From Adiantum capillus-veneris (lineage: Eukaryota; Streptophyta; Polypodiopsida; Polypodiales; Pteridaceae): a stretch of 64,000 nucleotides of DNA. The DNA lies in assembly GCA_014529385.2 (NCBI GenBank), contig CM043956.1:59901120-59965119 (forward strand). Direction: 5' to 3'. The notes beneath the pieces were generated by a model, which worked only from the letters and a program-made list of their open reading frames with translations, ran no database searches and was not told the DNA's origin. Position 1 is the stretch's first letter. Every line of letters begins with the position of its first letter. Made by a program: the position numbers and the translations under genes. Positions 44,058-55,800 of this stretch are shown in pieces.

Positions 44058-46727
44058 AGATGTACATCCCAACCATAATGAGCTGCCAATGCACATAGAA
44101 AACACATAGTGGTCATACAACAAGTGGGATCAAAAGTCTCTTCATAATCTATGCCTTTTGTTGTGCATAACCCTTTGCAACAAGTCGAGCCTTATGGTGA
44201 TCGATCTCACCATCCAGCTTGCGTTTCAACTTGTAAACCCACTTTGTACCAATGGCCTTTTTGCCAGGAGGCAAATCACATAAAGTCCATGTGTCATTTT
44301 CTATAAATGCATCATATTCTGATTGCATGGCAGCCATCCAATTTTTTGAATTCTGTGCTTCATCAAAAGATAGAGGCTCCTCAACATCATGTAAGCTAGA
44401 CACAGCCAAAGCATAACAATCTGATGCATAAGATGCATGGCGAGAGCCTGAACGAGTACGACTAGAGAAAGGTGCATCCAATTTACTATCACGCAAAGTA
44501 TGCACCAACCATTTTGGCATACCTCTAGCCTGCTCATTTTCAGACCTTTCCTCATCAAGTACATCATGTACATGTGCATCAGTAATAGGCTGATCTGTAA
44601 CATTTTTAGAAACCCCCATAGGCTGTACATTTGCCTTATTGGAAATTACATTCGTATTTCCACCACTGAAAAGAGGCAACAAAGTGTCATAAATGTTTTG
44701 TGAGCTTACATTACTGTCTCTAGTACATGACAGCAAGGGTTGAACAAAATCTTCCACAAACACTACATCGCGTGAAACCATACTACGCTTTGTTTGCGAT
44801 TCATATAACCTGTAACTTTTGCTTTTCGTACTATAACCAACAAAAATACATTTGACAGTCTTATCATCCAATTTTCTGAGCTGTGTTTGTGTCACCAAAG
44901 CATATGTCAGATATCCAAAAACACACATGTGCTCAATAGAAGGCTATCATGACATGCTTCATATGGAGTAATAGACTACAAAGCTTTTGTAGGACACCTG
45001 TTAAGTACATAAGTGGCACACATTATGGCCTCAAGCCAAAAAGAATGAGGCAAAGCTTGATTTTTGACCATACATCGTGCCATTTCCGTCAGTGACATGT
45101 TTTCCCTCTCAACAACACCATTTTGCTGAGGTGTATAAGGCACTGTACATTGGTGTATAAGACACTGTATAAACCCTAAACTGGCAAAATTCAGATGACC
45201 AAAACGTGCATGCCAAAGTTTTGCATCTGAAATAGCCCTTGAATTTGCAAAAGCATTTGCAAAATTTTGTCCACACTTGTCATACAAAGTGAGCTTATAC
45301 AGCCCACGGCACAAAAGCCCAGATGCAACAATTTCATCACCAAAACTCAGATCATGAACTATACATCTATCATCCACAAATTTGACTACAAGTCTAAGTC
45401 TAGCAAGTGCAGATATAGACAAGAGATTCTTCTTGATCCCAGGTACATAAAGTGCATCAACAAGTGTGACAGAACTGCAATTTGCAGCAATAAGCACAAT
45501 CTTTTCAACTCCTTGAACCGGATAAGAGGCATTGTTGGCGCAAGTGGCTGAATTCCCATGAGGGACAGACTCGAGAGAGGTAAACAATTCACGATGTGAG
45601 GTAATGTGCTTTGTAGCACCACTATCAAAATACCACATATGTGAATCTGCAGCAACAACTAACAAGCATGCATCATGGACAGCAGGATTGTAAGTGCACT
45701 CTTCGCTAAAAGCCCATTCTAGATCAACATCAGCAACACAATCTCCTTTCACAGAAGACTCAACAATGGCTGCATTTGTAGTGGAACCATCATTTGCAGT
45801 GGAACCACCCTCTTTCTTCTTAGCCTCTTTGGCCTTCAACTTAGGACACGACTTGATCAAGTGATCATTAGCTTTACAGTAATGGCAACGCATCTTCTTT
45901 TTGCGCTTATCACCAAAATTTCTAGACAAATTTCTGCCAGCAGAAGCATTAGGAACAGAAGTTTTTCCACTTGCAGCAGAACCATAAGAAGTGGCCACAT
46001 TGCTGTTACCACCCTTTCTTTGAGAAGCAATAAAAGCCTGTTCAACTGCACGCTGCCTAGTTCTGTTTTTTTTGGAAATTAACTCTTGCAACAGCAATGT
46101 GCATAATGCATCAAACTTGACAACTTCAGGATTTCCTTGGGTCATCAGAGTACTAGCAAAAGTCTGGTAGGAATCTGGTAAGGCATCAAGAACAGTCTGC
46201 ACAAGGGAATTATCTGAAATGACTTCACCTGCAGAAATAAGTTGCTCATTGATATCCTTGACACCAGCAAGGAAAGTGTCCATATCATCTTCGCCATGCA
46301 TAATCTTCAACTCTAGCTCTTTCCGCAGCAAAGCAATTTTAGCCTCATTGCGGCTTGCATAAAGACCAGCCAATATATCCCAAGCATGTTTTGCAGATTT
46401 TGCTGAACGAATGTGAGGAACAATGGTGTGCTTCACAGACAACGCAATCAATGCATGAGCCTACGCATCCTTTACATCCCAACGAGCTTGTTCTGTCATA
46501 GGCAAAACAACTCTAATAGCAGCAATCCTTGCAGCAAGACCTACAATATCCTCAACATCGCCTACATCCTCAGAACCAGGATGTACATCAATGCCCTGCA
46601 CAATGTTCCAGACACCCTTTTAAACAAAAACATTTTGCATCATATAAGCCCACATAGGGTAGTTGTCCCCATCCAACCTGTCCTCAACAACAAACATCTT
46701 GAACACATCTGTGTTGTTGTCAGCCAT
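44058..46727 (-). pseudogene. Ty1/copia gag-pol, 5' half (B family, inverted)
   Basis: The first half of a copia polyprotein. It starts with ATG at 46727 (MADNNTDVFKMFVVEDRLDG). The gag domain has KHAWDILAGLYASRNEAK; a zinc knuckle CHYCKANDHLIKSC lies near 45890; the protease motif MWYFDSGATKHITS near 45640; the GAG-pre-integrase block LWHARFGHLNFASL near 45220. At that point the integrase catalytic core is missing and the frame jumps to HQCTVPYTPQQNGVVERE. The linker and start of reverse transcriptase follow (NDTWTLCDLPPGKKAIGTKWV, KARLVAKGYAQQK). It breaks off after LAAHYGWDVH at 44058. Stops occur near 46640 and 44990. The 3' half lies on the opposite strand at 47256-48973. Confidence 0.85.
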
Positions 46728-47049
46728 GGTAAATGCTGCACCTGATGTGAAAACTACCCAAAAATAGGAGAAATAGAGCGGGAACAACTTGTGCTATATA
46801 GCACAAACCGTAAAAGACTGTAAGGCACCTGTTATGCAGAAAACAGCACTGACAGAAATTCTGCACAAAATGACTAGATTGCCTGTGTAGACTTTACTGT
46901 ATTGGAAATGGAGGCCGAAATGAGCCCGAATCAAAAATCCCGAAATATTTTTCGACTTGCAAATGCTTGCCAAACCTCATTGTAATCGGAGAAAGTGAGA
47001 AAGTGTGTGCGCGAGCAGCTCGCAACTAAGCCCGAGAGGACGTAACCTA

Positions 47050-47060
47050 CTCTGATACCA
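47050..47060 (-). other. Primer binding site of the inverted copia half
   Basis: The minus strand reads TGGTATCAGAG beside the LTR end at 47063; the following base deviates from the standard tRNA-Met site. Confidence 0.7.
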
Positions 47061-47062
47061 AT

Positions 47063-47239
47063 TGTTGGAATTAGGGTTGTAGAGAAATGCACACAGCTTG
47101 GAGAAGACGAAGGAAGCTCAAGGCACACAATAGAGAGTGTGTTACTTAGTGTGCAATGGAAAGATAGATAGCCCTAAAGTGATGGGCGTATATACAGTGC
47201 TCGGGGGAAAAAACCTCCTAAAGAGGGAAAAAATGCCCC
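47063..47239 (-). repeat. B-family 5' LTR, truncated
   Basis: Matches the reverse complement of 49049-49275 but lacks about 50 bp of its outer end (the TGTTACCATATACATG side). It breaks at ATGCCCC and joins a primer-site-like sequence and the 3' half of the element. Confidence 0.75.
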
Positions 47240-47243
47240 GGAG

Positions 47244-47255
47244 TGGTATCAGAGC
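47244..47255 (+). other. Primer-site sequence at the inversion junction
   Basis: TGGTATCAGAGC, an exact tRNA-Met-type primer site in plus orientation. It sits between the truncated minus-strand LTR and the reverse transcriptase sequence beginning ATGCATTTTC at 47257. It is not in a normal primer-site position for either half. Confidence 0.7.
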
Positions 47256-48973
47256 TATGCATTTTCTATGTGCATTGGCAGCTCATTTTGGTTGGGATGT
47301 ACATCAATCAGACATTTTTATTGCTTTCTTGAATGGTGACATATTTGAGGAAGTTTATGTAACGCAGCCTCGCGGTTTTGTCATAAAAGGACAAGAGGAC
47401 AAAGTGTGCAGATGTAACAAGGCTTTGTATGGGTTGAAGCAATCTCCTCATGCTTGGTATGACAAAGCTGACACTCATTTGGTTAAACGAGGCTTTTGTA
47501 AAAGTCCAACAGAAAGCACATTGTATGTAAAGCGTGAGGGTGATGTACTTCTCATTGTGGTTCTTTACGTCGATGATTTGCTGATCACTGGACCAAATGA
47601 GATACATATTGCTGAATTTAAGGCTGATTTGAATGCTACTTTCAAGATGAAAGATTCGGGGTTGTTGCATCATTACTTGGGTATACAGTTTAAGCAATGT
47701 GATGGTGGTATTGCTTTGTGTTAGAAAATTTACATAGAGACATTGCTATGTAAGTTTGGACTTGAGGATTGCAAACCTATTGCCACTCCCATGGAAACAG
47801 GTTTGAAGTTGAGTCTATATGATGTTGGCAATCCTGTTGATGTCACTCTTTACCAGACTGTTGTTGGTTGCCTCATTTATGTATGCAACACGGGGCCAGA
47901 TATTCAATTTGCAGTCTCACAAGTCAGCAAATTTATGCATAGCCCAGGGTCTAAGCATTGGCAAGCTGTCAAGAGGACTTTTCGCTACCTTAGTGGAAAT
48001 TTATATCTTGGCTTGTTTTATCCCAAGGGAGGATCATTGCAGCCAGACTTACATGCTTTTTCGGACTCAAACTGGGCTGGTTGTTTTGACACGCGAGTGT
48101 CCACAAGTGGTTTTTGTTTCATGCTTGGCAGTTCCTGTATATCATGGTTGAGAAAGAAGCAACCTACTGTGGCATTAGGAAAAATTTTCACTCACAAAGG
48201 GGCCTTATAAGGAGTTTGACTTCCTCTCTCATGTCCAAAATGGGCGTGGGGTAAACTTTTTGCAAATCAACTCTAAACTTGGGCGATTTGACAGTTAGAA
48301 TCTACTCTTCAATCTCTTTCTATTAATATATAGCATGCCATGAGATTCCTCATATTTTGATAGGTTCTATTTTTTTATTCTCTTGTGATGTGACAACTCT
48401 GTCTAAAATCTAGAGAATCAAAAATAGAATCTTTCAAAACATGAGGAATCTCGTGGAGTGCTATATATCAATAAAAAGAGGTTGAAGAGTATATTCTAAC
48501 TGTCAAATCTCTGCCAAGTTTAGAGTTGATTTGCAAAAATTTTACCGCACGCCCGTTTTGGACATGAGAGGGGAAGTCAAACTCCTTATAAGGCCCCTTT
48601 GTGAGTCCAAATTTTCCCTAATGCCACTTCGAGTTGTGAGGCTGAGTATAGGGTAGTCTTCACAGGTACGGTTGAGTGTGTATGGCTCAGACGCCTTATG
48701 GCTGATTTTGGTGTTGGACAGGACACTGCCAACACTATCTACACAGGCAGTCAGAGCGCATTGGCAGTTTCGAGGAACCCAATTTTTCATGCTCGCACAA
48801 AGCACATTGAGGTGCATTACCACTATGTCAGAGAGAGGCTCTTAGCAGGAGAGATCAGCTTGGCTTATGTGCCAACACAGGACAACCTTGCAGATCTTTT
48901 CACAAAGGCATTGTCTTGTGAGAAGCTTAAAGCTTTCCACAAAGCTTTGGGCTTACTCCCCTTTGTGGACTGA
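47256..48973 (+). pseudogene. Ty1/copia reverse transcriptase and RNase H, 3' half
   Basis: Continues the polyprotein where the minus-strand half stops; both halves contain FLCALAAH-GWDVH, about 50 bp in common. Motifs: DIFIAFLNGDIFEEVYV, ALYGLKQSPHAWY, the catalytic VVLYVDDLLITG (about 47570), LHHYLGIQF, then RNase H with DSNWAGCFDTRVSTSGFCF (about 48066) and KKQPTVAL. A hairpin element (48169-48627) splits the RNase H before SSCEAEYR. The remainder ends ADLFTKALSCEKLKAF and PFVD, the normal copia C-terminus. There is one stop at 47722. The 3' LTR follows at 49049. Confidence 0.85.
48169..48627. mobile_element. Hairpin MITE in copia RNase H
   Basis: 459 bp that fold back almost completely. 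Ends read GTGGCATTAGG inward on both sides, followed by ACTCACAAAGGGGCCTTATA and its complement; the arms continue to a loop near 48400. It separates PTVAL from SSCEAEYR of the copia RNase H. Target duplication is ambiguous because the flanks themselves are complementary. No coding capacity. Confidence 0.75.
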
Positions 48974-49040
48974 TCATGTCCTCAGGGCATGGCACTTCCC
49001 TTTACTCATGTTCCAACTCTCATTCACCGCATCACTCCAT

Positions 49041-49048
49041 GGGGGATT
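49041..49048 (+). other. Polypurine tract of the B copia element
   Basis: GGGGGATT directly before the LTR start TGTTACC at 49049. Confidence 0.6.
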
Positions 49049-49275
49049 TGTTACCATATACATGTGGTAGTGATGTGTGTGAACACACTAGGACCATCAG
49101 GGCATTTTTTCCCTCTTTAGGAGGTTTTTTCCCCCGAGCATTGTATATATGCCCATCACTCTAGGGCTATCTATCTTTCCATTGCACAATAAGTAACACA
49201 CACTCTATTGTGTGCCTTGAGCTTCCTTCGTCTTCTCCAAGCTATTTGCATTTCTCTGCAACCCTAATTCCAACA
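49049..49275 (+). repeat. B-family copia 3' LTR
   Basis: 227 bp, TGTTACCATATACATG to CCTAATTCCAACA. Complete compared with 2644-2846 and 47063-47239. Confidence 0.8.
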
Positions 49276-49311
49276 CCAGATTCGTCAGATGATTCTAGAT
49301 CATCGACACGT

Positions 49312-50465
49312 TGTGAGCGGGATGAAAACACACACAGCGCCTCTATAACGACCCGGCACACACTCTTGGGAAGATACACACACACACTATGGGGCACCAC
49401 TTGGCTTAGACAACACACCTGGCCGAGACAGGGAACACACCTCTGGAGTGAGAGGAGAGAAACTATCCACTTGCCCACTCCACACAGACACACACACACA
49501 CACACACACCCAAAAACTCAGCTCAAAAGAGGAGAATTTCTGATGTTTAGATACAAATGAGCTTGGGCCAACACCAATGGGGCCAACAGCTCACACAATA
49601 TGGGTAAAAGATACCAGATACAATCACAAACTAGAGCAGAAACTTCGCTCATAGGAGAAACTTACACAGAAAAACAGCAGGCAAAGAGTGAGGAATTTGG
49701 CAAAATGGACAGCTCCATCGCGTCCGTAACGGCCCAAAACCCCAGTTTACAATGTCAAAGTGCTCAAATCCGACCTCGGATGAGCAGTTTACGGCCAAAA
49801 CAGGCTCCAAAATGAGCAAAAACACACCTGCGGCTGTTCCTCCTCTCTTCTCCACGTTTTTTCTGGTCTTCTCTCAGTTTTTTCAGTTCCCACACTTAGA
49901 TTTATTAGTTGGGCACCCTTGGCCTTTTAGATGACCTCAAACGGACCCCGAACAGGCCAAAAACTGACCTCGCAGTGCATAGTTGTCACCTTTTTGCATC
50001 ATTCGCACACCTGGCACTCAGCTTTTTTCCAATAATGCATCTCGCCACCACGTGAAGTGGCCCCAAAAAGTGGTCCTAATGATGACCTTTCTGCATAACT
50101 CTCACAAGCAAACACCCACGTTGTGTCCGTACTTCTCCGCGTGCAAGTATTGACCCTGTTCGGCCTCTTGACGCCACTAGATGCCATCCGACGCACCAGC
50201 TTACCTCATGCCGTCGGCCCGTGGATAGGCCCGTGGATAGCTTCCTCGAGAAGTTTTATGCGCTATCAACTCCTCCTTATTGTAGAAAAAACACACTAAT
50301 ACTGATAATAGAGAAAATCGCTGCACTACGTACATGCTGTCCTACCTGTACACATGTGGGCCCCACGTGACCACCTGGCTCTGGAAAATGGGCAATTCTT
50401 TATTTGATGCCCCATGCATGTGTATGTACATATGCGCAATCCCTTGCTCCAAAAAACTCCTGACA
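49312..50465 (-). repeat. G-family LTR copy 1
   Basis: 1,154 bp. In element orientation (minus) it begins TGTCAGGAGTTTTTTGGAGC and ends CATCCCGCTCACA. Nearly identical to 59219-60364. It contains a CA microsatellite near 49490. It serves as the 3' LTR of the X-ORF unit at 50466-52020 and starts 36 bp after the copia LTR. Confidence 0.85.
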
Positions 50466-51838
50466 ACGTGGCTTCTTTGATTCTTCTTGCTGCCTCTGTT
50501 CCATCTTTTGCTTGAGCTCATTGTGAATGCGCTTCCACATGGCGCTGGTAATTTCCCGTTTTTCTTCAGCTTCCTTCCTCTTTTGTTGCTTGATCCTTTC
50601 CAAAACCTCTATTTGCATGCGTATCAGTGGAACATTCTCGGCTTCATAGTCTTCTTTCTCATCATCCGCTTCTCTTTCTTGGGTTTGATGCTGATCTTTC
50701 TTTTGTTGGCGGAGTTTTTCCTCAATGCCTGAGCCTCTTCCATTGTCCTCCTAGCATGAGTAATGGAGATAGATTATGCCAAATGTGTACCATTTTTCTT
50801 CAGCCGGGTATATCCCAGTGTGTATGGGCTATCATGCTCCTCCTTCGAAGATTGGTACTTAGAAGGAGTATCTCTTGGGTGGGACCCCTCTTCCTGGCTA
50901 CTTCGAGCATGTGACTTGGTTTTCTCGTTGTCAAAATCCCTTAGAGGTGCACTTTTCCTTGTCTATTTGACTACTGGGTTCGGCCTTGTAGAAGGTGTAG
51001 CCACTGGTCTTATAGCTCTTTTGGATATGTGGATTAGATCTATCTGCGCTTCGACAGGTGGTAGATCGTCGATCATTCCTAGTGCTTGATAGGCTATCTG
51101 TGTGAGCATTGGTCCCCCGTTCATGTAAGCTTTACTTTCTTGACTGCCCTTCAGGTTTGTTTCCACAATCGTGTCAAGAAGGTAGTTGCCAAAGTCGCAA
51201 TTGACCACCCTGTCTTCAGCCAAGCCCATTGCCATTACCACTGCCATATGCAACAAAGGTTCGGTATATCTAGGTGGTTTCTGCACCTTGCAATGTTGTG
51301 ATATAAGATGCAATGGCAGTTCTGTTTCTGAGTAGATCAGGTCTTGATACGTCAGCTTGTGGCCTCGTTGCTTCAAAAAGGCTTTATCATTGTCTATTGC
51401 CTTCGTTTTCTGCAATAGATTGTGCGTCCCCCGCGGCAGGTGGAGGGCTTCATTGATAATTTCCGCTGTAATTTTTACCTTAATGACTACCCCATCCTTG
51501 TCTGTCAAAGTTGCTTCCCCATTGTATTGAATTGAACTATGAGCTCATGAGCTCATCTGAAGTCTGTTCCCCAAGGAGGCAGTCGTAAGAAGTTTTCGAG
51601 TTGTAGGTACCTGACCCCTGCTTGCACCTCTGGTTTTTGGTGCAAAGTCCACATTTCCTGTGGAAAGATGGTGGTCTTTACAATTTCTCCGGTCTGCTGC
51701 TTGAAACCTTCCGATGAAGATGTTTTCCGGAATTGCTTCAAGTACTTGTTCGGTGAGGTGAGCTTTCTCATTTAATGAGATATCAGTTATCTCATAGGGT
51801 GCCACATTCCGCTCCCTCTGTGCTTTCCTTCGAGGCAT
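50466..51838 (-). CDS. X-ORF, left unit (unrecognised, frameshifted)
   Basis: Minus-strand coding region almost identical to 60365-61737. It starts MPRRKAQRERNVAPYEI at 51838. The first frame runs through IPENIFIGRF; homology to the D-element X-ORF then continues in the next frame (LQLENFLRLPPWGTDF), so a shift near 51720 is likely. The main block (51508-50963) has VKITAEIINEALHLPRG, LLHMAVVMAMGLAEDRVVN and MNGGPMLTQIAYQALGM. A basic, glutamine-rich tail (about 50618 onward, KQQKRKEAEEKREIT) reaches into the LTR. I know no function for it. The IINEALHLP style recalls the putative plant transposon protein domain. It may also be a highly diverged gag. Confidence 0.5.
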
Positions 51839-52020
51839 CCCGTTGCCAATTTTTTCAAGTGAAATCAGGTTTTAGCCATTGATCAAAATTGTCGAAAAGT
51901 GTTAACTTGACCATAAAATGAAAAAGTGAGCTTAACTTTGTCAAAACTACTCCAAATTTGACCAAATTTCACCAACGCACCTAGGATTACTATAGGCACA
52001 AGACTCTAATGTAACAGATG

Positions 52021-52781
52021 GAATTTGTCAAAATGGACAGCGCCATCGCGTCCGGAACGGCCCAAAACCCCAGTCTACAATGTCAAAGTGCTCAAATCCG
52101 ACCTCGGATGAGCAGTTTACGGCCAAAACAGGCTCCAAAATGAGCAAAAACACACCTGCGGCTGTTCCTCCTCTCTTCTCCACGTTTTTTCTGGTCTTCT
52201 CTCAGTTTTTTCAGTTCCCACACTTAGATTTATTAGTTGGGCACCCTTGGCCTTTTAGATGACCTCAAACGGACCCCGAACAGGCCAAAAACTGACCTCG
52301 CAGTGCATAGTTGTCACCTTTTTGCATCATTCGCACACCTGGCACTCAGCTTTTTTGCAATAATGCATCTCGCCACCACGTGAAGTGGCCCCAAAAAGTG
52401 GTCCTAATGATGACCTTTCTGCATAACTCTCACAAGCAAACACCCACGTTGTGTCCGTACTTCTCCGCGTGCAAGTATTGACCCCGTTCGGCCTCCTGAC
52501 GCCACTAGATGCCATCCGACGCACCAGCTTACCTCATGCCGTCGGCCCGTGGATAGCTTCCTCGAGAAGTTTTATGCGCTATCAACTCATCCTTATTGTA
52601 GAAAAAACACACTAATACTGATAATAGAGAAAATCGCTGCACTACGTACATGTTGTCCTACCTGTACACATGTGGGCCCCACGTAACCACCTGGCTCTAG
52701 AAAATGGGCAATTCTTTATTTGATGCCCCATGCATGTGTATGTACATATGCGCAATCCCTTGCTCCAAAAAACTCCTGACA
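52021..52781 (-). repeat. G-family LTR copy 2, truncated
   Basis: Matches the first 760 bp of the LTR in element orientation, directly after the gypsy polypurine tract, so it is the gypsy 3' LTR. Its far end is replaced by the X-ORF unit at a short shared TTTGGCAAAA-like sequence. Confidence 0.8.
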
Positions 52782-52787
52782 TAATTT

Positions 52788-52799
52788 GCCCACCCCCTA
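52788..52799 (-). other. Polypurine tract of the G gypsy element
   Basis: The minus strand reads TAGGGGGTGGGC a few bases before the LTR start TGTCAGG at 52781. Confidence 0.65.
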
Positions 52800-52809
52800 G
52801 CCTGCTAGA

Positions 52810-55800
52810 TCATTCATGATCAGCAGCAGCAAAGAGAGATATGAGATTCGTCGCATCACAGGTCTCCTCATCCCTCACAGACATCACTCGCTCTTCAGAA
52901 AACTCATCTTGCTCCACCATCATCAACTTGGCATGATACAACTTAAGACGCAACCCATTTACCCTTGACTTATGTAGAACACCATCCAGGTTAGCCAGCT
53001 GATATGTGCCATTTGGAAAACACTCTACTACCTTGAAAGGGCCTTCCCACTTAATTTGAAACTTCTTTTGGAAGGTGTTGTCCAGCTTACTGTTGTAGCG
53101 CAAAACCAAGTCATGTTTCTTGATACCCTTACTTTTGACCTTTTCATTTATCTTTGCCAAAGCCTTATCCTGCCTCTGCCCATAATGCTCCAACGCGCTC
53201 ATTCTATCCAACTGGACCTCTTGTAACTGCAAGAGCCTCTCTTTGAATGCATCACTAGGCGGCCCAAGCAACTTCTCTAACATCTTGACCGCAGGCAACT
53301 CTACCTCCACAGGCAATAGTGCTTCCTTTCCATACACCAAATGGAATGGAGTAAACCCTGTACCTGTCTTCACTGAAGTACGGTAAGCCCATAATGCACT
53401 AGGCAATTCCAAATCCCAATTCTTTCCTTGGTGCTCTGTCACTTTAGAAAGAATTTGTACCAACTCACCATTGAACCTTTCATTTAAGCCATTACACTGC
53501 GGGTAATAAGGAGTGGTATGCTGGTGCCTAATCTTCATCTTTGCACATAAAAAATCTAGCAGTTTAGCTCTAAAGCCAGGCCCCTTATCTGAAAGTAGCT
53601 ACAGTGGCACCCCAAACTTGCAACATATTTCATCATACACAAATTTTGCCACATCCTTTGCAGTGATCTGTTTTACTGCTATAGCCTCTGCCCATCTAGA
53701 GAGATAGTCCACTGCCGTCAAAATATAGCTTTTGCCCCTGCTTGTGATAGGTAACGGGCCTATTGCATCAATCCCCCACTTTTCAAACACATCAAACGCC
53801 ATAATGGTTTTTCGTAGCTCTGGCTTCAACACTCTCTTCCCAAATGCTTGACACCTATTGCAAGACCTACACCAATGGTGAACATCCTTGTGCAAACTAG
53901 GCCATACATACCCCTCTTGCAAAATCTTATGCAAGGTGATCTTTAGAGCAAAATGGCCACCACATGCGCCTTCGTGATTCTCTTCCAACACTCTGTGAAG
54001 CTCCTCCCGCCAAGGTACACGTCTCAACACGAGATCAGCCCCTTTCATGTATAAGACATCACCAATCAATTTGTACCTGTAGGCTCTACGCACTAAGCCA
54101 TACTTCTTAGACTTCTGAATATCCTTTGGAATGATTCCTGTTACCAAAAACTCTTCTTCTTGAGCCAAACTTTCCCGGCCATGATAAAGAGGTAAAGTGG
54201 TCCTCAACACAAATAGCTCCCCAATCATGCCTTGAGCTGCTTCATGTGCCTCTCCATTTAGAGCACGTTCAATGTGTCTGATGCTCCATGCTTCAAACTT
54301 TTTTAACAGGCCTTTAATTCTAAAGCACATTTCCTTCAATGAGGTGTTCTTGCTCTTCCACACACCCAGCACTTGCTTCACCACTAACAAGGCATCACCT
54401 TTTATGCTCAACCTTCGAATCCCATGCTTCAAACAAATGTGTAATCCAGCTTCCAAAGTAGCATATTCAGCCTCATTGTTGCTATGAGCATCCAATTTGA
54501 ACCCTCTCGTGCATACTAGCTTCCCCTCTGGATCATAAAGTGCTATACCCCCTGAAGCTGCATCGTGGCTCTTTCTGTATGAACCATCAAAGAACAACAC
54601 ATGTGCATTGCTGATCTGTGGCACTTCTTCAACTACCTTTCTCACCACCTCTTCCTTAACAATAAGGGGATTCTCCTTGTAGGTCAACAAATCAGCTAGG
54701 GTAGCCCTTGTACTATCTTCCACTAGAAAAGAGAACTCAAACTCTTGCAGCTCAATTACCCATTTCTTCACCACATTTGACATGTTAATACCATTAATTA
54801 ACTGTGGCAAAAAGGCATAACCCGTCAAGAAAACAAAAGGCCGTGGTAGCAAGTAATGACGAAATCGTCGACAAGCAAATATTACACTGGCCATCACTAG
54901 CTCTACTTCCGATAACTTTCTCTCCGCTACCAACTTCACTCGGCTTGCACAATACACTGGCCTCATATAATGGCTTCCCTTCCCCTTTTGCAATAGCATG
55001 GCTCCAATGGCATCATCCCCTACAGATGGATTTACATAAAAAACTTTCTCCCAATCAGGAGCCTGCATGGCTGACAACCCCCCTAACACCTCTTTCACCT
55101 CTTGAAACACTTCTTCACACTTGTCATCCCATTGCAATGGATCATGCTTTGCCACTTGCTGTAATGGATAAAGAAGCTGCGAAGACAATGGAATAAACCG
55201 TGCCATATACTTCACTTTGTGTATAAAGGTTGCCAATTGCTTCGTACTCATAGGTGATGGAAGAAGAATAATAGACTTCACCTTATCTGGATCAGCCTCA
55301 ATGCCATTTTCTGACACCATATGGCCCAATAACTTCACCCTTGGCTGTGCTAGATGACATTTCTTTGGATTTAGTTGTCCTCCACATTCATCATATCGAG
55401 CCAATACCATCTGCAGCTTCTCATGGTGTTCAGCCCTACTGCTATAAACACAGAAGTCATCCATAAAAGCCTTAACACAACTACCAATGAATGGTTCCAA
55501 CACCCAATTTGCTCTTTCTTGATAGAAAGGTGGTCCATTTGACAACCCAAACGGCAACACTGTGTAGCAATAGCAGCCCCATGGCGTAATAAATGTTGTC
55601 TTTGTGCGGTCTTTAAGAGCAATCTTCAATTGAAAATAGCCTGAAAAACCATCACACACACTGTACCTCTCATAACCTGCCACTGAATCCAAGATCTGAT
55701 CGATGAATGGAAGAGGATATGGGTTCTTCTTAGTGGCTGCGTTTAAGGGTTTAAAATCTACACAAATTCTCCACTTCCCATCCTTCTTTGGACTGACTAC

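Noticed and set aside
50487..51301. Plus-strand frames over the X-ORF (also at 60386-61200)
   Set aside because: They are antisense shadows; homology to the D-element X-ORF is only on the minus strand.
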